From the NCBI RefSeq assembly GCF_001984155.1, contig NZ_MTQO01000038.1, positions 62,001 through 126,000 of the forward strand: a stretch of DNA of 64,000 bases, read 5' to 3'. This stretch comes from Actinosynnema sp. ALI-1.44 (GTDB taxonomy: Bacteria > Actinomycetota > Actinomycetes > Mycobacteriales > Pseudonocardiaceae). Of the stretch, positions 18,748 to 25,932 are shown one piece after another (within the stretch, counting starts at the first letter, position 1; each line of letters opens with the position of its first letter). The position numbers were made by a program, and so were the translations under genes. The notes under the pieces are model-generated. The model saw only the letters and a list, made by a program, of their open reading frames with translations. It was not told the DNA's origin and made no database searches.

Positions 18748-19239
18748 TCACCGGTCGCTGCGCAGCGACGAAGGATCGAACGTGAACACGTCGTCGTCCT
18801 CTTCCTCGACATGGGCGGGCCCAGCAGGCGACCTGGCAGTTGTCCCTGGGTACGACGGGGTGGCCGGGGCTCGGTCGCCGATGACGTCCCAGCCGGCGGC
18901 GCGTGCGGGCGCCACGCCCATCGCCCCTTCCAGCTGCGCCGCGGCGTCGTCGCCGAGGACGAGCGCGAGTTGGTTGAGGCTGCGTTGCCTGGCGAACTCG
19001 GCGGCCTGGTGCGCTGTCGCCATGATCGTCTCGGACAGCCAGCGGACGCCCCGGTGCAGCGCGGCCTGCTGCAGGCGCAGTGACTTCAACTCGCCGCTTG
19101 CCGTAGTGGTCGCCTCGACAAGGCCTTCGGGGTCGCGTGCGGTCGCGACGATCGAGGCGACCCGGCGCTGCAGGTCCGCACTGGCCCTGCGGCGCAGTTC
19201 GGCCTGCTGGACGAGTTCGTCGACGGGCGGCTCGGTCAC
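18748..19239 (-). CDS. YbaB/EbfC-like nucleoid or secretion-associated protein
   Basis: This 163-residue protein has a helical N-terminal half (about 1-105) with a central strand V-E-A-T-T-T-A-S-G-E-L-K-S-L like the YbaB/EbfC dimer fold, and a disordered C-terminal tail with an acidic E-E-E-D-D-D cluster. YbaB proteins bind DNA as dimers, but in actinomycetes relatives are often next to WXG100 or type VII secretion genes. The GTG start overlaps the upstream gene stop by 4 bp, so the two YbaB-like proteins are made together and may form a heterodimer (inference). Confidence 0.65.
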   Translation of the reverse strand: MTEPPVDELVQQAELRRRASADLQRRVASIVATARDPEGLVEATTTASGELKSLRLQQAALHRGVRWLSETIMATAHQAAEFARQRSLNQLALVLGDDAAAQLEGAMGVAPARAAGWDVIGDRAPATPSYPGTTARSPAGPAHVEEEDDDVFTFDPSSLRSDR

Positions 19240-19637
19240 GACAGCACACCGCCGAACTCGTCGGGCTCGTGCTCGTCGTGGGGCAGCGGCTCGTCCGGCA
19301 TGCCGAGCTCGGCCAGGTTCCGGCTCGCTGCCGGGCTGACCACCTGGCGCATCGACGTGTGCATCCGGTTGTTGGCGATCTTGGTCGCCTGCGCCGCCAG
19401 TCGCATCACCTCGCGCGCGACCTCGTCCGCGTGCCTGGCGAGCACGGCGGGCTGCAGGTCGACGGCGCGCAACATCCCGCCAGGGCTGACCGACACGCTG
19501 ATCGCGTTGTCACCGGAGGCCGCCTTGCCGATGATCGGGCCGGACCGGCCGACGACGGCGGCGACGCGGTCCCCCGTCTCGGCGACGCTGCGGCCGAGCC
19601 GGTCCAGTTCGTCCTGGACGTGATCCTCATTCCCCAC
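19236..19637 (-). CDS. YbaB/EbfC-like protein
   Basis: This 133-residue protein has a YbaB-like layout: an N-terminal helix, a central beta segment I-S-V-S-V-S-P-G-G-M-L and a long following helix that contains V-A-R-E-V-M-R-L-A. The tail is acidic (H-D-E-H-E-P-D-E). It starts at a GTG at 19637 and its stop overlaps the next start by 4 bp. The pair sits 2.5 kb from the WXG100/NlpC gene pair, consistent with a role around secretion, but direct evidence is missing. Confidence 0.65.
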   Translation of the reverse strand: MGNEDHVQDELDRLGRSVAETGDRVAAVVGRSGPIIGKAASGDNAISVSVSPGGMLRAVDLQPAVLARHADEVAREVMRLAAQATKIANNRMHTSMRQVVSPAASRNLAELGMPDEPLPHDEHEPDEFGGVLS

Positions 19638-19788
19638 ACGCGGAGTCTATGGCTCGCGGCGTTCCCGGCGCAGGCAAAGCCCCGTTTGCGCTAGCCCGCG
19701 CCCGGCTCGGTCCGGTAACCTGGGCGACGCGCTATGACTGCCGCGCGGGGGAGGCGATCCAGCTACTCAGGCAGTCAGAGGAGCCCTT

Positions 19789-20061
19789 GTGGCGACTTTC
19801 ACCCTGCTCGTCCTGCTCATCTTCCTTGTGGTGGAACAGATCCTGGCGTTGCCCGGACGCGAGTTCCACGTGCGGATCAGGCTGCTGCCGGTGCCGTCGA
19901 TCGAGGTCGGCGGTTCCTCACGCGGCCAGGACCGCCTCCAATTGGCCCGGCCGGGCGTTCGCCCCGGTGAGCACGACCGCGACCCGTTCACCGGGGACAC
20001 CGCCGACGGCTGCGAGGCCTGCGGCGCCCGAGGGTTCGAGGAGGATGCCGAGGCCGCGTAG
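19789..20061 (+). CDS. Small possible membrane protein, doubtful
   Basis: A GTG at 19789 behind GAGGAG opens a 90-residue frame whose first 40 residues are convincing (a hydrophobic helix T-L-L-V-L-L-I-F-L-V-V-E, then strand-like R-I-R-L-L-P-V-P-S). From about residue 43 the frame runs antisense through the end of the PLP enzyme gene and becomes low-complexity, so the 3' part is probably not original. It may be a gene truncated when the neighbouring dehydratase/Lrp pair arrived, or spurious. Confidence 0.3.
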   Translation: MATFTLLVLLIFLVVEQILALPGREFHVRIRLLPVPSIEVGGSSRGQDRLQLARPGVRPGEHDRDPFTGDTADGCEACGARGFEEDAEAA

Positions 20062-20838
20062 TGCTTGTCCCATCGCGGTGAGGATCGCGGAATCGTCGAC
20101 GAGCACCATGTCGTCGACGAGTTCGTGCACCCACCGCACGGATTGCGGCAGCGGGTCGCCGATCGCGATGCCTTCGGCGATCGTGTCGGCCGGGTGCGCG
20201 ACGGACCTGCCCGCCCGCCAGCTCCGCACCATGGCGGGCGCGCCGGTCGAGCCGACGCCGATGACCTGTGTGGACGGTGAGTGGGCCTTGACCCAGCGGG
20301 CGATCCCGTTGATCAGGGCCCCGTCGCCGACCGGAACCACCACTGTGTCCAGTGGCCCGGACCGCAGCAGTTCCACGCCGATGGTCCCGGCGCCTTCGGC
20401 GATCAGGGACTCGTTGCCGTCGCGGACCATCAGCCGGTCGGATCGTTGGCCCGCGTACTCGTGGGCGTTCCGCTTGGCGGCGTCCGTGTCCACTCCGGAC
20501 AGGTGGACTTTCGCGCCGAAGGAGCGGATCGCGGCGAGCTTGGCCGGGTTGACGTTCTCCGGCAGGAACACCTCGATCGGGATTTCCCTTCGGCCGCAGG
20601 CGTAGGCCATCGCCTGGCCGAAGTTCCCGCTCGACGCGACGATCACGGTGACGCCCCACTCGACCGAGTCGACGAAGGCGAGCGCACCACGGCCCTTGAA
20701 GCAGCGCAACGGGTTCATCGTCTCGACCTTCAGCAGGACGTCTCGTGTCCCGAAGGTGGCGGTGAACTGCGGGCTGTCGCGGAACACCGGGTCGAGGGTC
20801 TGGGCGAGGCGTTCGATCTGGTCGAGTCTGAGATCCAT
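19918..20838 (-). CDS. PLP-dependent threonine/serine dehydratase-like enzyme
   Basis: This 306-residue fold-type II PLP enzyme has the Schiff-base lysine in L-R-C-F-K-G-R-G (about 44-51), the phosphate/substrate loop S-S-G-N-F-G-Q-A (about 72-79) and a Gly-rich P-V-G-D-G-A-L-I-N-G loop (about 176-185, matching the usual V-G-G-G-G-L). It probably deaminates threonine, serine or a related hydroxy amino acid. Its ATG at 20838 is preceded by a -10-like TAGCGT 7 bp upstream. A Lrp/AsnC regulator is transcribed divergently, the standard arrangement for amino-acid responsive control. Confidence 0.85.
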   Translation of the reverse strand: MDLRLDQIERLAQTLDPVFRDSPQFTATFGTRDVLLKVETMNPLRCFKGRGALAFVDSVEWGVTVIVASSGNFGQAMAYACGRREIPIEVFLPENVNPAKLAAIRSFGAKVHLSGVDTDAAKRNAHEYAGQRSDRLMVRDGNESLIAEGAGTIGVELLRSGPLDTVVVPVGDGALINGIARWVKAHSPSTQVIGVGSTGAPAMVRSWRAGRSVAHPADTIAEGIAIGDPLPQSVRWVHELVDDMVLVDDSAILTAMGQALRGLGILLEPSGAAGLAAVGGVPGERVAVVLTGANARPGQLEAVLAA

Positions 20839-20845
20839 GGCCGTG

Positions 20846-20851
20846 ACGCTA
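20846..20851 (-). promoter_or_regulatory. Probable -10 element (TAGCGT on minus strand) for the dehydratase-like gene
   Basis: TAGCGT on the minus strand ends 7 bp before the ATG at 20838, suggesting a leaderless transcript. It lies close to the candidate Lrp sites at 20875-20909. Confidence 0.4.
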
Positions 20852-20894
20852 GCCAGCGCGGACGTGATCGCGATTGAAAGTTTTCGCGCCGAGA

Positions 20895-20909
20895 CGCAAA
20901 ATTGTTGCG
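20895..20909. promoter_or_regulatory. Candidate Lrp/AsnC operator
   Basis: CGCAAAATTGTTGCG is a 5-5-5 inverted repeat (CGCAA / TTGCG around an AT-rich centre) ending at the first base of the regulator start codon. This is the shape of AsnC/Lrp binding sites. A second small palindrome GAAAGTTTTC lies just upstream at 20876-20885. Confidence 0.5.
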
Positions 20910-21364
20910 TGACGCTGGACGACATCGACCGCCACCTGCTGACCCTCCTGCAGCGCGACTCCACCCAGACTCTGCACGACCTCGGCGAGCGGGTCGGGCT
21001 CTCGCCGAGTGCGGTGCAACGCAGGATCACGCGTTACCGCAAGGAAGGGCTGATCGCCAGGCAGGTCGAGGTGCTCGACCAGGAACGGGTGGGCGGCATG
21101 CTCGCGCTCGTGCTGGTCACGATCGACCGCGAGTCGGTCGAGCACCACGCGGAGATCCGCGACCGGATGACCGCCGACCCGAACGTCCAGCAGTGCTACG
21201 CGACCGCGGGCGAATGGGACTACGCGGTCATCCTGGCGTGCGACAGCATGGCGCACTGCCGTGACCTGGTGCGCGGCATGTTCCTCGAGGACCCGAACGT
21301 GAAGCGGTTCGACACGATGCCGGTGTTCGACCTGGTCAAGGTCAGTCTCGAGCTGCCGTTGTGA
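20909..21364 (+). CDS. Lrp/AsnC-family transcriptional regulator
   Basis: This 151-residue regulator has an N-terminal helix-turn-helix (about 2-60; L-G-E-R-V-G-L-S-P-S-A-V-Q-R-R-I) and a C-terminal RAM ligand-binding domain (about 68-145; V-L-V-T-I-D-R and A-T-A-G-E-W-D-Y-A-V-I-L). The GTG at 20909 begins exactly at the conserved start (T-L-D-D-I-D). It is divergent to the dehydratase-like gene, which it likely regulates in response to an amino acid. The 3' end overlaps the convergent HxlR gene by 23 bp. Confidence 0.92.
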   Translation: MTLDDIDRHLLTLLQRDSTQTLHDLGERVGLSPSAVQRRITRYRKEGLIARQVEVLDQERVGGMLALVLVTIDRESVEHHAEIRDRMTADPNVQQCYATAGEWDYAVILACDSMAHCRDLVRGMFLEDPNVKRFDTMPVFDLVKVSLELPL

Positions 21365-21713
21365 GCAGCTCGCTGCCGACGTCGTAGAGCGCGATCAGCA
21401 ACGGCCGCAAGGCAAGCCCGCGCTCGGTCAGCCGGTAGCCGGTGTGCGTCGGGAAGCCGGTGGTGCGGGAACGTTCGGCGAGCCCCCGGTCGGCCAGTCC
21501 GTGCAGCCGCTCGCTGAGGACCTTGGCGGACAACGAAGGCAGCCGTGATCGCAGCTCGCTGAACGACAGCGGTCCGTGCATCAGCTCACGCAGCACCAGC
21601 GTCGTCCACCGGCCGGAGATCGCGTCGAGCGCGACCTCGACCGGGCAGTCCGGTGACGGCCGGTCGGTGCGGCCCCGTGTGTCGGGAACCAGCGCGGAGT
21701 CCCAGGTTTCCAT
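21342..21713 (-). CDS. HxlR-family transcriptional regulator
   Basis: This 123-residue winged helix protein shows the HxlR pattern: C-P-V at about 22-24 with the conserved cysteine, I-S-G-R-W-T-T-L-V-L-R-E-L, then L-S-F-S-E-L-R-S-R-L-P-S-L-S-A-K-V-L-S-E-R-L and the wing Y-R-L-T-E-R-G. Such proteins respond to oxidants, electrophiles or drugs. The ATG at 21713 is chosen because the N-terminus before the Cys is then of usual length. It is divergent from the NTF2-like gene at 21750, with only 36 bp between the starts, so the pair likely shares control. Confidence 0.9.
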   Translation of the reverse strand: METWDSALVPDTRGRTDRPSPDCPVEVALDAISGRWTTLVLRELMHGPLSFSELRSRLPSLSAKVLSERLHGLADRGLAERSRTTGFPTHTGYRLTERGLALRPLLIALYDVGSELLTTAARD

Positions 21714-21749
21714 TTGGTGACCTGCGTACGCGTTCGCTTCGCTGTCCAC

Positions 21750-22115
21750 ATGACCAGTGTCCACGAAGCAGCCGACATGCCGCACGCCTTCGCGCGTGCC
21801 TTCAACTCGTTCGACCCCGACGAGGTCGAACGGCTCTACGAACCGGATGGCCTGCTGGTGATGGCGGGCAAACCGTTGACAGGAGCCGCCCGTGCGCTGG
21901 CGAACGCCGAGCTGCAGGCGCTGGGCAAGCCGATGACGGTGGCGCCCCGCGACGTCCACGTCCGCGGTGACATCGCACTGCTGATCGTGGACTGGGCGAT
22001 CCCGGACGCGGGCGTGTCCGGCACCGCGACGGACGTCGTCCGCCGCGGCCCGGACGGGTGCTGGCGTTACGTGATCGACAACCCCGGTGTCGCGACTCAG
22101 CCGGTCGGCCGGTAG
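21750..22115 (+). CDS. SnoaL/DUF4440-like protein (NTF2 fold)
   Basis: This 121-residue protein matches the small cone-shaped NTF2-like fold: helix A-F-A-R-A-F-N-S-F-D, then Y-E-P-D-G-L-L, and a C-terminal strand pair ending in G-C-W-R-Y-V-I-D-N-P. Members are small-molecule binding proteins or polyketide cyclase-like enzymes; no catalytic pair can be named. The start at 21750 is preferred because the upstream in-frame part would run over the HxlR start. Its divergent HxlR partner suggests stress- or substrate-inducible expression. The last 19 bp overlap the convergent NlpC/P60 gene. Confidence 0.75.
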   Translation: MTSVHEAADMPHAFARAFNSFDPDEVERLYEPDGLLVMAGKPLTGAARALANAELQALGKPMTVAPRDVHVRGDIALLIVDWAIPDAGVSGTATDVVRRGPDGCWRYVIDNPGVATQPVGR

Positions 22116-23272
22116 AAGCCCATGAACGGCATGCCGATGTTGGACGTCCGGATCGGGTTGATCTGCACCGGGTCACCGGCCTCGATCATCTGCCCGTTGC
22201 CGATCACCATCGCCACGTGGCCCTTCCAGACCACCAGGTCACCGGGGAGAAGCTGGCTCTGATCCGGTACGGAGGCGCCGATCGCCTGCGCGGACGAGTG
22301 CCGTGGCAGCTCCTGGCCCGCCGCGGCGTAGGCCCAGGACGTCAGGCCACTGCAGTCCGTGCCGGATGGCGGGTTCGACGCACCCCAGACGTAAGGCGTG
22401 CCCAACGCGGACAACGCCTGCCGGACCGCGGCCGCGGCGACCTCGTTCGGAGCTTCGACCGACGCACCGCCCGGCAGGTTGATGCCGACACCGCTGCCCG
22501 GCTGCGGGGGGATCGCGACGGGCAGACGTGGACCGACGGGCGTGCCGCCGCCTCCGCCACCACCGCCGCCTCCGCCACCGCCACCACCGTGGCCGCCGCC
22601 GGACCCGGAGCCACCGTGGCTACCGCTTTGCGCGGACTCGATGCCGCTGCGGCCGTCGGAACCCGCGCTGGCGGTGGAGGTGCCGGTGTTCGGCGCGCCG
22701 ACGCCACCGCCGAGCGAGCCCATCGCGCCGGTGTCCACCTTGGCCAGCCCGTTGAGCTTGCCGACCAGCGGCGTCAGCTGGTCCTTGACGTTCTGCAGCT
22801 CCTGCGCGGTCTTCGTGGCGTAGTCGTCGGCCTTCGCCTTGGCGTCGGCGGCCGCCTGGCCCCACGCGGCCTCGTTGCCCGCCTGCTTGGCCACCTCGGC
22901 GGCCTGCATGAGCGGGGTCGCCCAGCCGACGAACTCGTCGATCAGGCCCTGGATCTTGGTGCGGCCGCCGGTCACCGCGGTCGTCGCGCTGCTGGCCGCC
23001 TGCTGCGCGGCGGTGCAGTTGGCGCTCAACGTGTTCATCGCGTTGGTGAACGCGGCCGACTTGCCCTGGAACGCGTTCGCCTGTTCGCCGTACCAGCCCT
23101 GCATGGTCGACTTGGCCTGCGACTCCTGGCGACTGGACATCTCGGTCAACGCGGTCGCGCTGCGGCCGAACGACTCACCGGCCCTGCTGCCGGAGCCGGT
23201 GTCGCCGTCCAGTTTGGCCAGGTGCTGCTTCATCGGCTCGACCAGGCTGCCGACGAACCCCGCCGCGCTCAT
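22097..23272 (-). CDS. WXG100-like protein fused to an NlpC/P60 peptidase
   Basis: This is a 391-residue protein of three parts. Residues about 1-175 are helical and include a W-x-G motif (G-W-Y-G-E-Q-A-N-A-F-Q, about 59-69), as in type VII secretion substrates. A Gly/Ser linker follows with a run of 15 glycines near 230-245. The C-terminal NlpC/P60 domain (about 275-391) has catalytic Cys in T-D-C-S-G-L-T-S-W and His in K-G-H-V-A-M-V-I-G-N-G. It should cleave stem peptides of peptidoglycan, either as a wall-remodelling enzyme or an anti-bacterial effector. There is no classic signal peptide. It shares one base with the upstream WXG-like gene. Confidence 0.85.
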   Translation of the reverse strand: MSAAGFVGSLVEPMKQHLAKLDGDTGSGSRAGESFGRSATALTEMSSRQESQAKSTMQGWYGEQANAFQGKSAAFTNAMNTLSANCTAAQQAASSATTAVTGGRTKIQGLIDEFVGWATPLMQAAEVAKQAGNEAAWGQAAADAKAKADDYATKTAQELQNVKDQLTPLVGKLNGLAKVDTGAMGSLGGGVGAPNTGTSTASAGSDGRSGIESAQSGSHGGSGSGGGHGGGGGGGGGGGGGGGTPVGPRLPVAIPPQPGSGVGINLPGGASVEAPNEVAAAAVRQALSALGTPYVWGASNPPSGTDCSGLTSWAYAAAGQELPRHSSAQAIGASVPDQSQLLPGDLVVWKGHVAMVIGNGQMIEAGDPVQINPIRTSNIGMPFMGFYRPTG

Positions 23273-23595
23273 CAGACGTTCTCCGAGCGCCGGATCGACT
23301 GCGCGGTGTCCTTCTGCTGGTTCTGGTAGCCGACCAGCGCGTCACCCACGGCCTTCGCCAGGTCGGCGAGACCCGTCGACGCCGCCTTCACGCCGTCCAA
23401 CTGGGCCGTGGCGGCCTGCTGGAACGCGGCGTTGAGCCCGACCTCGGCGCCGATCTTGCCGAAGCAGTCGCCGGGCAACGCGTTCACGCCGCTCAGCGTG
23501 CCCGTGCCGACCGTGCCGATCTCGTTGGACAGTGCGGTCATCGTGGTCTTGTACGCCTCGAGCGCCTCGGGTTCGACCCTGAAGCCGTCCGGCAT
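23272..23595 (-). CDS. WXG100/ESX-like small helical protein
   Basis: This 107-residue protein has the length and two-helix character of ESAT-6/WXG100 family members (helix about 8-30, helix about 55-95), though the W-x-G turn is replaced by a G-D-C-F-G-K region. The ATG at 23595 is preceded by GGGGGGAG. Its stop and the next start share one base, so it is co-translated with the WXG/NlpC protein and is its likely partner for export. No ESX core genes (EccC etc.) are in this window. Confidence 0.75.
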   Translation of the reverse strand: MPDGFRVEPEALEAYKTTMTALSNEIGTVGTGTLSGVNALPGDCFGKIGAEVGLNAAFQQAATAQLDGVKAASTGLADLAKAVGDALVGYQNQQKDTAQSIRRSENV

Positions 23596-23669
23596 GTTCT
23601 CCCCCCGTGCAGTCCTCTGTGCTGGCCTCACTCTGCCCTACGACGCACGCGGGTGTTGCCCAGTTCCCC

Positions 23670-24338
23670 CTAATTGAGGTAGTCGGACAGGCCGCGCAAC
23701 AGCGCCCACGACTTGACCGTACCGCTGCCGCCACCCCAGTCCAGCTCGTCGGCGAACCCGGGAAAATGGTCGGTGACCTGCGCGTTGTTCACCGTCACCT
23801 CGGTCGCCTCGACCCCGCAGACCCGGCTGCACGTGGTGAACAACCAGGTGGGGCGTTCGGGTAACCGCCCGCCGGTGGCCAGCCACTCCGCCACGATCAT
23901 CGTCGGCGGATTCGCGGCGACCCGTTCGTCGAACCCCTCCGGCAGACCGTGGAAGTTGCGGGTGACCACCGGCCCGGCCAGGATCTCGCCGCTCGGCACA
24001 GCCCGCCGGACCACGACCCCGGTCAACGGGTGATCGGGCTGCCGCAACGCGATGAACAACGGCAGCACGTAGTGCGTCCAGGCGAGCACGGCCTCGCCGA
24101 CCGGGTGGCTGCCGTCGCGGCTGACGCCGACCGACCGGTCCCACGCGTATCCGCCCCACTGGGGATCGCCGACGCCGATGAGCACCTCGACGAACGACTC
24201 GTCGTGCTGCATCACGCCACCGACCTCGATCCGGTACCCGAGATCGGGGAGTTCGAGCACGTGATCGCGCCGCACGGATTCGGTGGCGATCATGCTCGCG
24301 ATGAACTGGGCGACCTGTTCCGGTTCGAACTCAGTCAC
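23670..24338 (-). CDS. Conserved protein of unknown function, tandem paralogue 1
   Basis: This 222-residue protein has no signal or membrane segment. It aligns along its length with the next upstream gene product: both share L-E-L-P-(D/E)-L, a region with V-G-D-P-x-W, V-L-P-L-F-I-A-L-R-x-P-D, V-N-N-A, D-F-P-G-F and the ending D-W-G-x-x-S-G-T-V-K-S-W. The two genes overlap by 8 bp and follow the WXG100 pair on the same strand, which suggests immunity or chaperone proteins for a secretion substrate (inference). No named family is certain. Confidence 0.65.
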   Translation of the reverse strand: MTEFEPEQVAQFIASMIATESVRRDHVLELPDLGYRIEVGGVMQHDESFVEVLIGVGDPQWGGYAWDRSVGVSRDGSHPVGEAVLAWTHYVLPLFIALRQPDHPLTGVVVRRAVPSGEILAGPVVTRNFHGLPEGFDERVAANPPTMIVAEWLATGGRLPERPTWLFTTCSRVCGVEATEVTVNNAQVTDHFPGFADELDWGGGSGTVKSWALLRGLSDYLN

Positions 24339-25011
24339 GGCGGCGCAACACCACCCACGACTTCACCGTGCCGCTGGCCTCGCCCCAGTCGAGCACGGCG
24401 TCGAATCCGGGGAAGTCGTCCGTTGCCGAGGCGTTGTTGACGGCGACGTCCCTGACCGCTTCGCCGTCCGCCATGCCGGACATGGTGTAGAGCCACGTCG
24501 GCTGGCTGGTGAGCTCGGTGTCGCGCAACAGCCGCTCGGCCACCAGCAGACTGGGCGGGTCGTCCGCGAGCACCTGCTGGAACGACTCTCCCGGCTGACC
24601 GAACATGCGCATCATCACCGGCGCCGCAAGCAGTTCGGCTTCCGTGCCCGCCGTGTCTTTCGTGTTCATCCGGAAGATCGGGCCTGCCAGCTCGTTGTCC
24701 GGGTCCCGCAGGGCGATGAACAGCGGCAGCACGTGGTGTACCCAGGCCAGCAACGCCTGCGCGAGCGGGGGCGTTTCCTCGCCTGCGACACCCACTGCCT
24801 GGTCCCAGGCGAGCGTCGACCACGCCGGGTCACCGATCCCGACCGGCAACTGGACGAGTTGGCCGTCGTGGTGCCAGATCGGCTGCCCGACCTCGACCCG
24901 TAACGCCAGTTCGGGCAGTTCAACGCCGTCGCCGCGCTGAACCGCCGCGATGCCATGACTTTCGGTCAGCATCGCGGCGATCAGTTCGGCGATTTTCTCA
25001 ACGGTCGTCAT
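24331..25011 (-). CDS. Conserved protein of unknown function, tandem paralogue 2
   Basis: This 226-residue protein is a paralogue of the 23670-24338 product, with shared blocks L-E-L-P/V-E-L-P, A-W-D-x-(A/S)-V-G-V, H-(Y/H)-V-L-P-L-F-I-A-L-R and F-P-G-F-D-x-x-L-D-W-G. The start at ATG 25011 is chosen since upstream residues are not conserved. It is the first gene of the pair. A tandem duplication with moderate divergence is evident. Function is unknown. Confidence 0.65.
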   Translation of the reverse strand: MTTVEKIAELIAAMLTESHGIAAVQRGDGVELPELALRVEVGQPIWHHDGQLVQLPVGIGDPAWSTLAWDQAVGVAGEETPPLAQALLAWVHHVLPLFIALRDPDNELAGPIFRMNTKDTAGTEAELLAAPVMMRMFGQPGESFQQVLADDPPSLLVAERLLRDTELTSQPTWLYTMSGMADGEAVRDVAVNNASATDDFPGFDAVLDWGEASGTVKSWVVLRRRD

Positions 25012-25062
25012 AGCGGCCACAGCGTATCGCCTTGACCGCACCGTTGTTGATCAATCGGTCGG

Positions 25063-25932
25063 TCAGACGCCCATCGGATGCCAGACCGTCTTGGACTCCA
25101 GGTAGGCGCGCAGCCGGGAGATGTCGGGCTGCTTGGTCCAGTCCGGTTCGTCGACCGGTGCGCGCAGCACGCGCTTCACGGTCCCCGCCGCGGCTTTCTC
25201 CAGTTCGGCGCGCAGGATCGTGGGTGCGCCGGTCAGGTCGAGCGCGTTCACGTCGGCGTGCGACGCCAGCCACGGCGCCAGTTCGACCGCGCTTCCGGTC
25301 AGGATGTTGACCACACCGCCCGGCACGTCCGAGGTCGCGAGCACCTCGGACAGCGTGATCGACGGCAGCGGCCGGTCTTTGCTCGTCACGACGACGGCCG
25401 TGTTGCCGCTCGCGATCACCGGCGCCACCACGCTCACCAGCCCGAGCAGTGACGACTCCTGCGGTGCGAAGACGGCCACGACACCGGTCGGCTCGGGGAC
25501 CGTGAACGAGAAGTACGGCCCCGCAACGGGATTGGCCGCACCGAGCACGGTCGCGATCTTGTCCGTCCAGCCCGCGTACCAGACCCAGCGGTCGATCGCC
25601 GCGTCCACGGCGGACTGGGCGCGCTTGACCGGAATCCCTTCACTGGCAGCGACTTCGCCGACGAACTGGTCCCGGCGGCCCTCCATCAGCTCGGCGACCC
25701 GGTAGAGCACCTGGCCCCGGTTGTACGCCGTCGCACCCGACCACTTGCCGAACGCCTTGCGCGCGGCGGCGACCGCTTCGCGCGCGTCCTTGCGGGACGC
25801 CTGCGCCGCGTTGGCCAGGAACTTGCCCTTGCTGTCGTTCACCGCGTACGAACGACCGGACTCCGAACGTGGGAACGCTCCGCCGATGTAGAGCTTGTAG
25901 GTTTTCGCCACACCCAAACGGTTCTCAGACAT
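25063..25932 (-). CDS. Aldehyde dehydrogenase-like protein without catalytic domain
   Basis: This 289-residue protein matches only the N-terminal NAD-binding half of aldehyde dehydrogenases (about 8-240: Y-I-G-G-A-F-P-R-S-E, the F-A-P-Q-E-S-S region in place of W-N-F-P, G-G-V-V-N-I-L-T-G). The part that normally holds the catalytic Glu and Cys (E-L-G-G-K and G-Q-x-C) is absent; after L-D-L-T-G-A-P the protein ends in a short unrelated tail. It overlaps the full-length enzyme gene by 8 bp. Stable coding frame and co-translation suggest a structural or regulatory partner of that enzyme rather than decay. Confidence 0.8.
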   Translation of the reverse strand: MSENRLGVAKTYKLYIGGAFPRSESGRSYAVNDSKGKFLANAAQASRKDAREAVAAARKAFGKWSGATAYNRGQVLYRVAELMEGRRDQFVGEVAASEGIPVKRAQSAVDAAIDRWVWYAGWTDKIATVLGAANPVAGPYFSFTVPEPTGVVAVFAPQESSLLGLVSVVAPVIASGNTAVVVTSKDRPLPSITLSEVLATSDVPGGVVNILTGSAVELAPWLASHADVNALDLTGAPTILRAELEKAAAGTVKRVLRAPVDEPDWTKQPDISRLRAYLESKTVWHPMGV

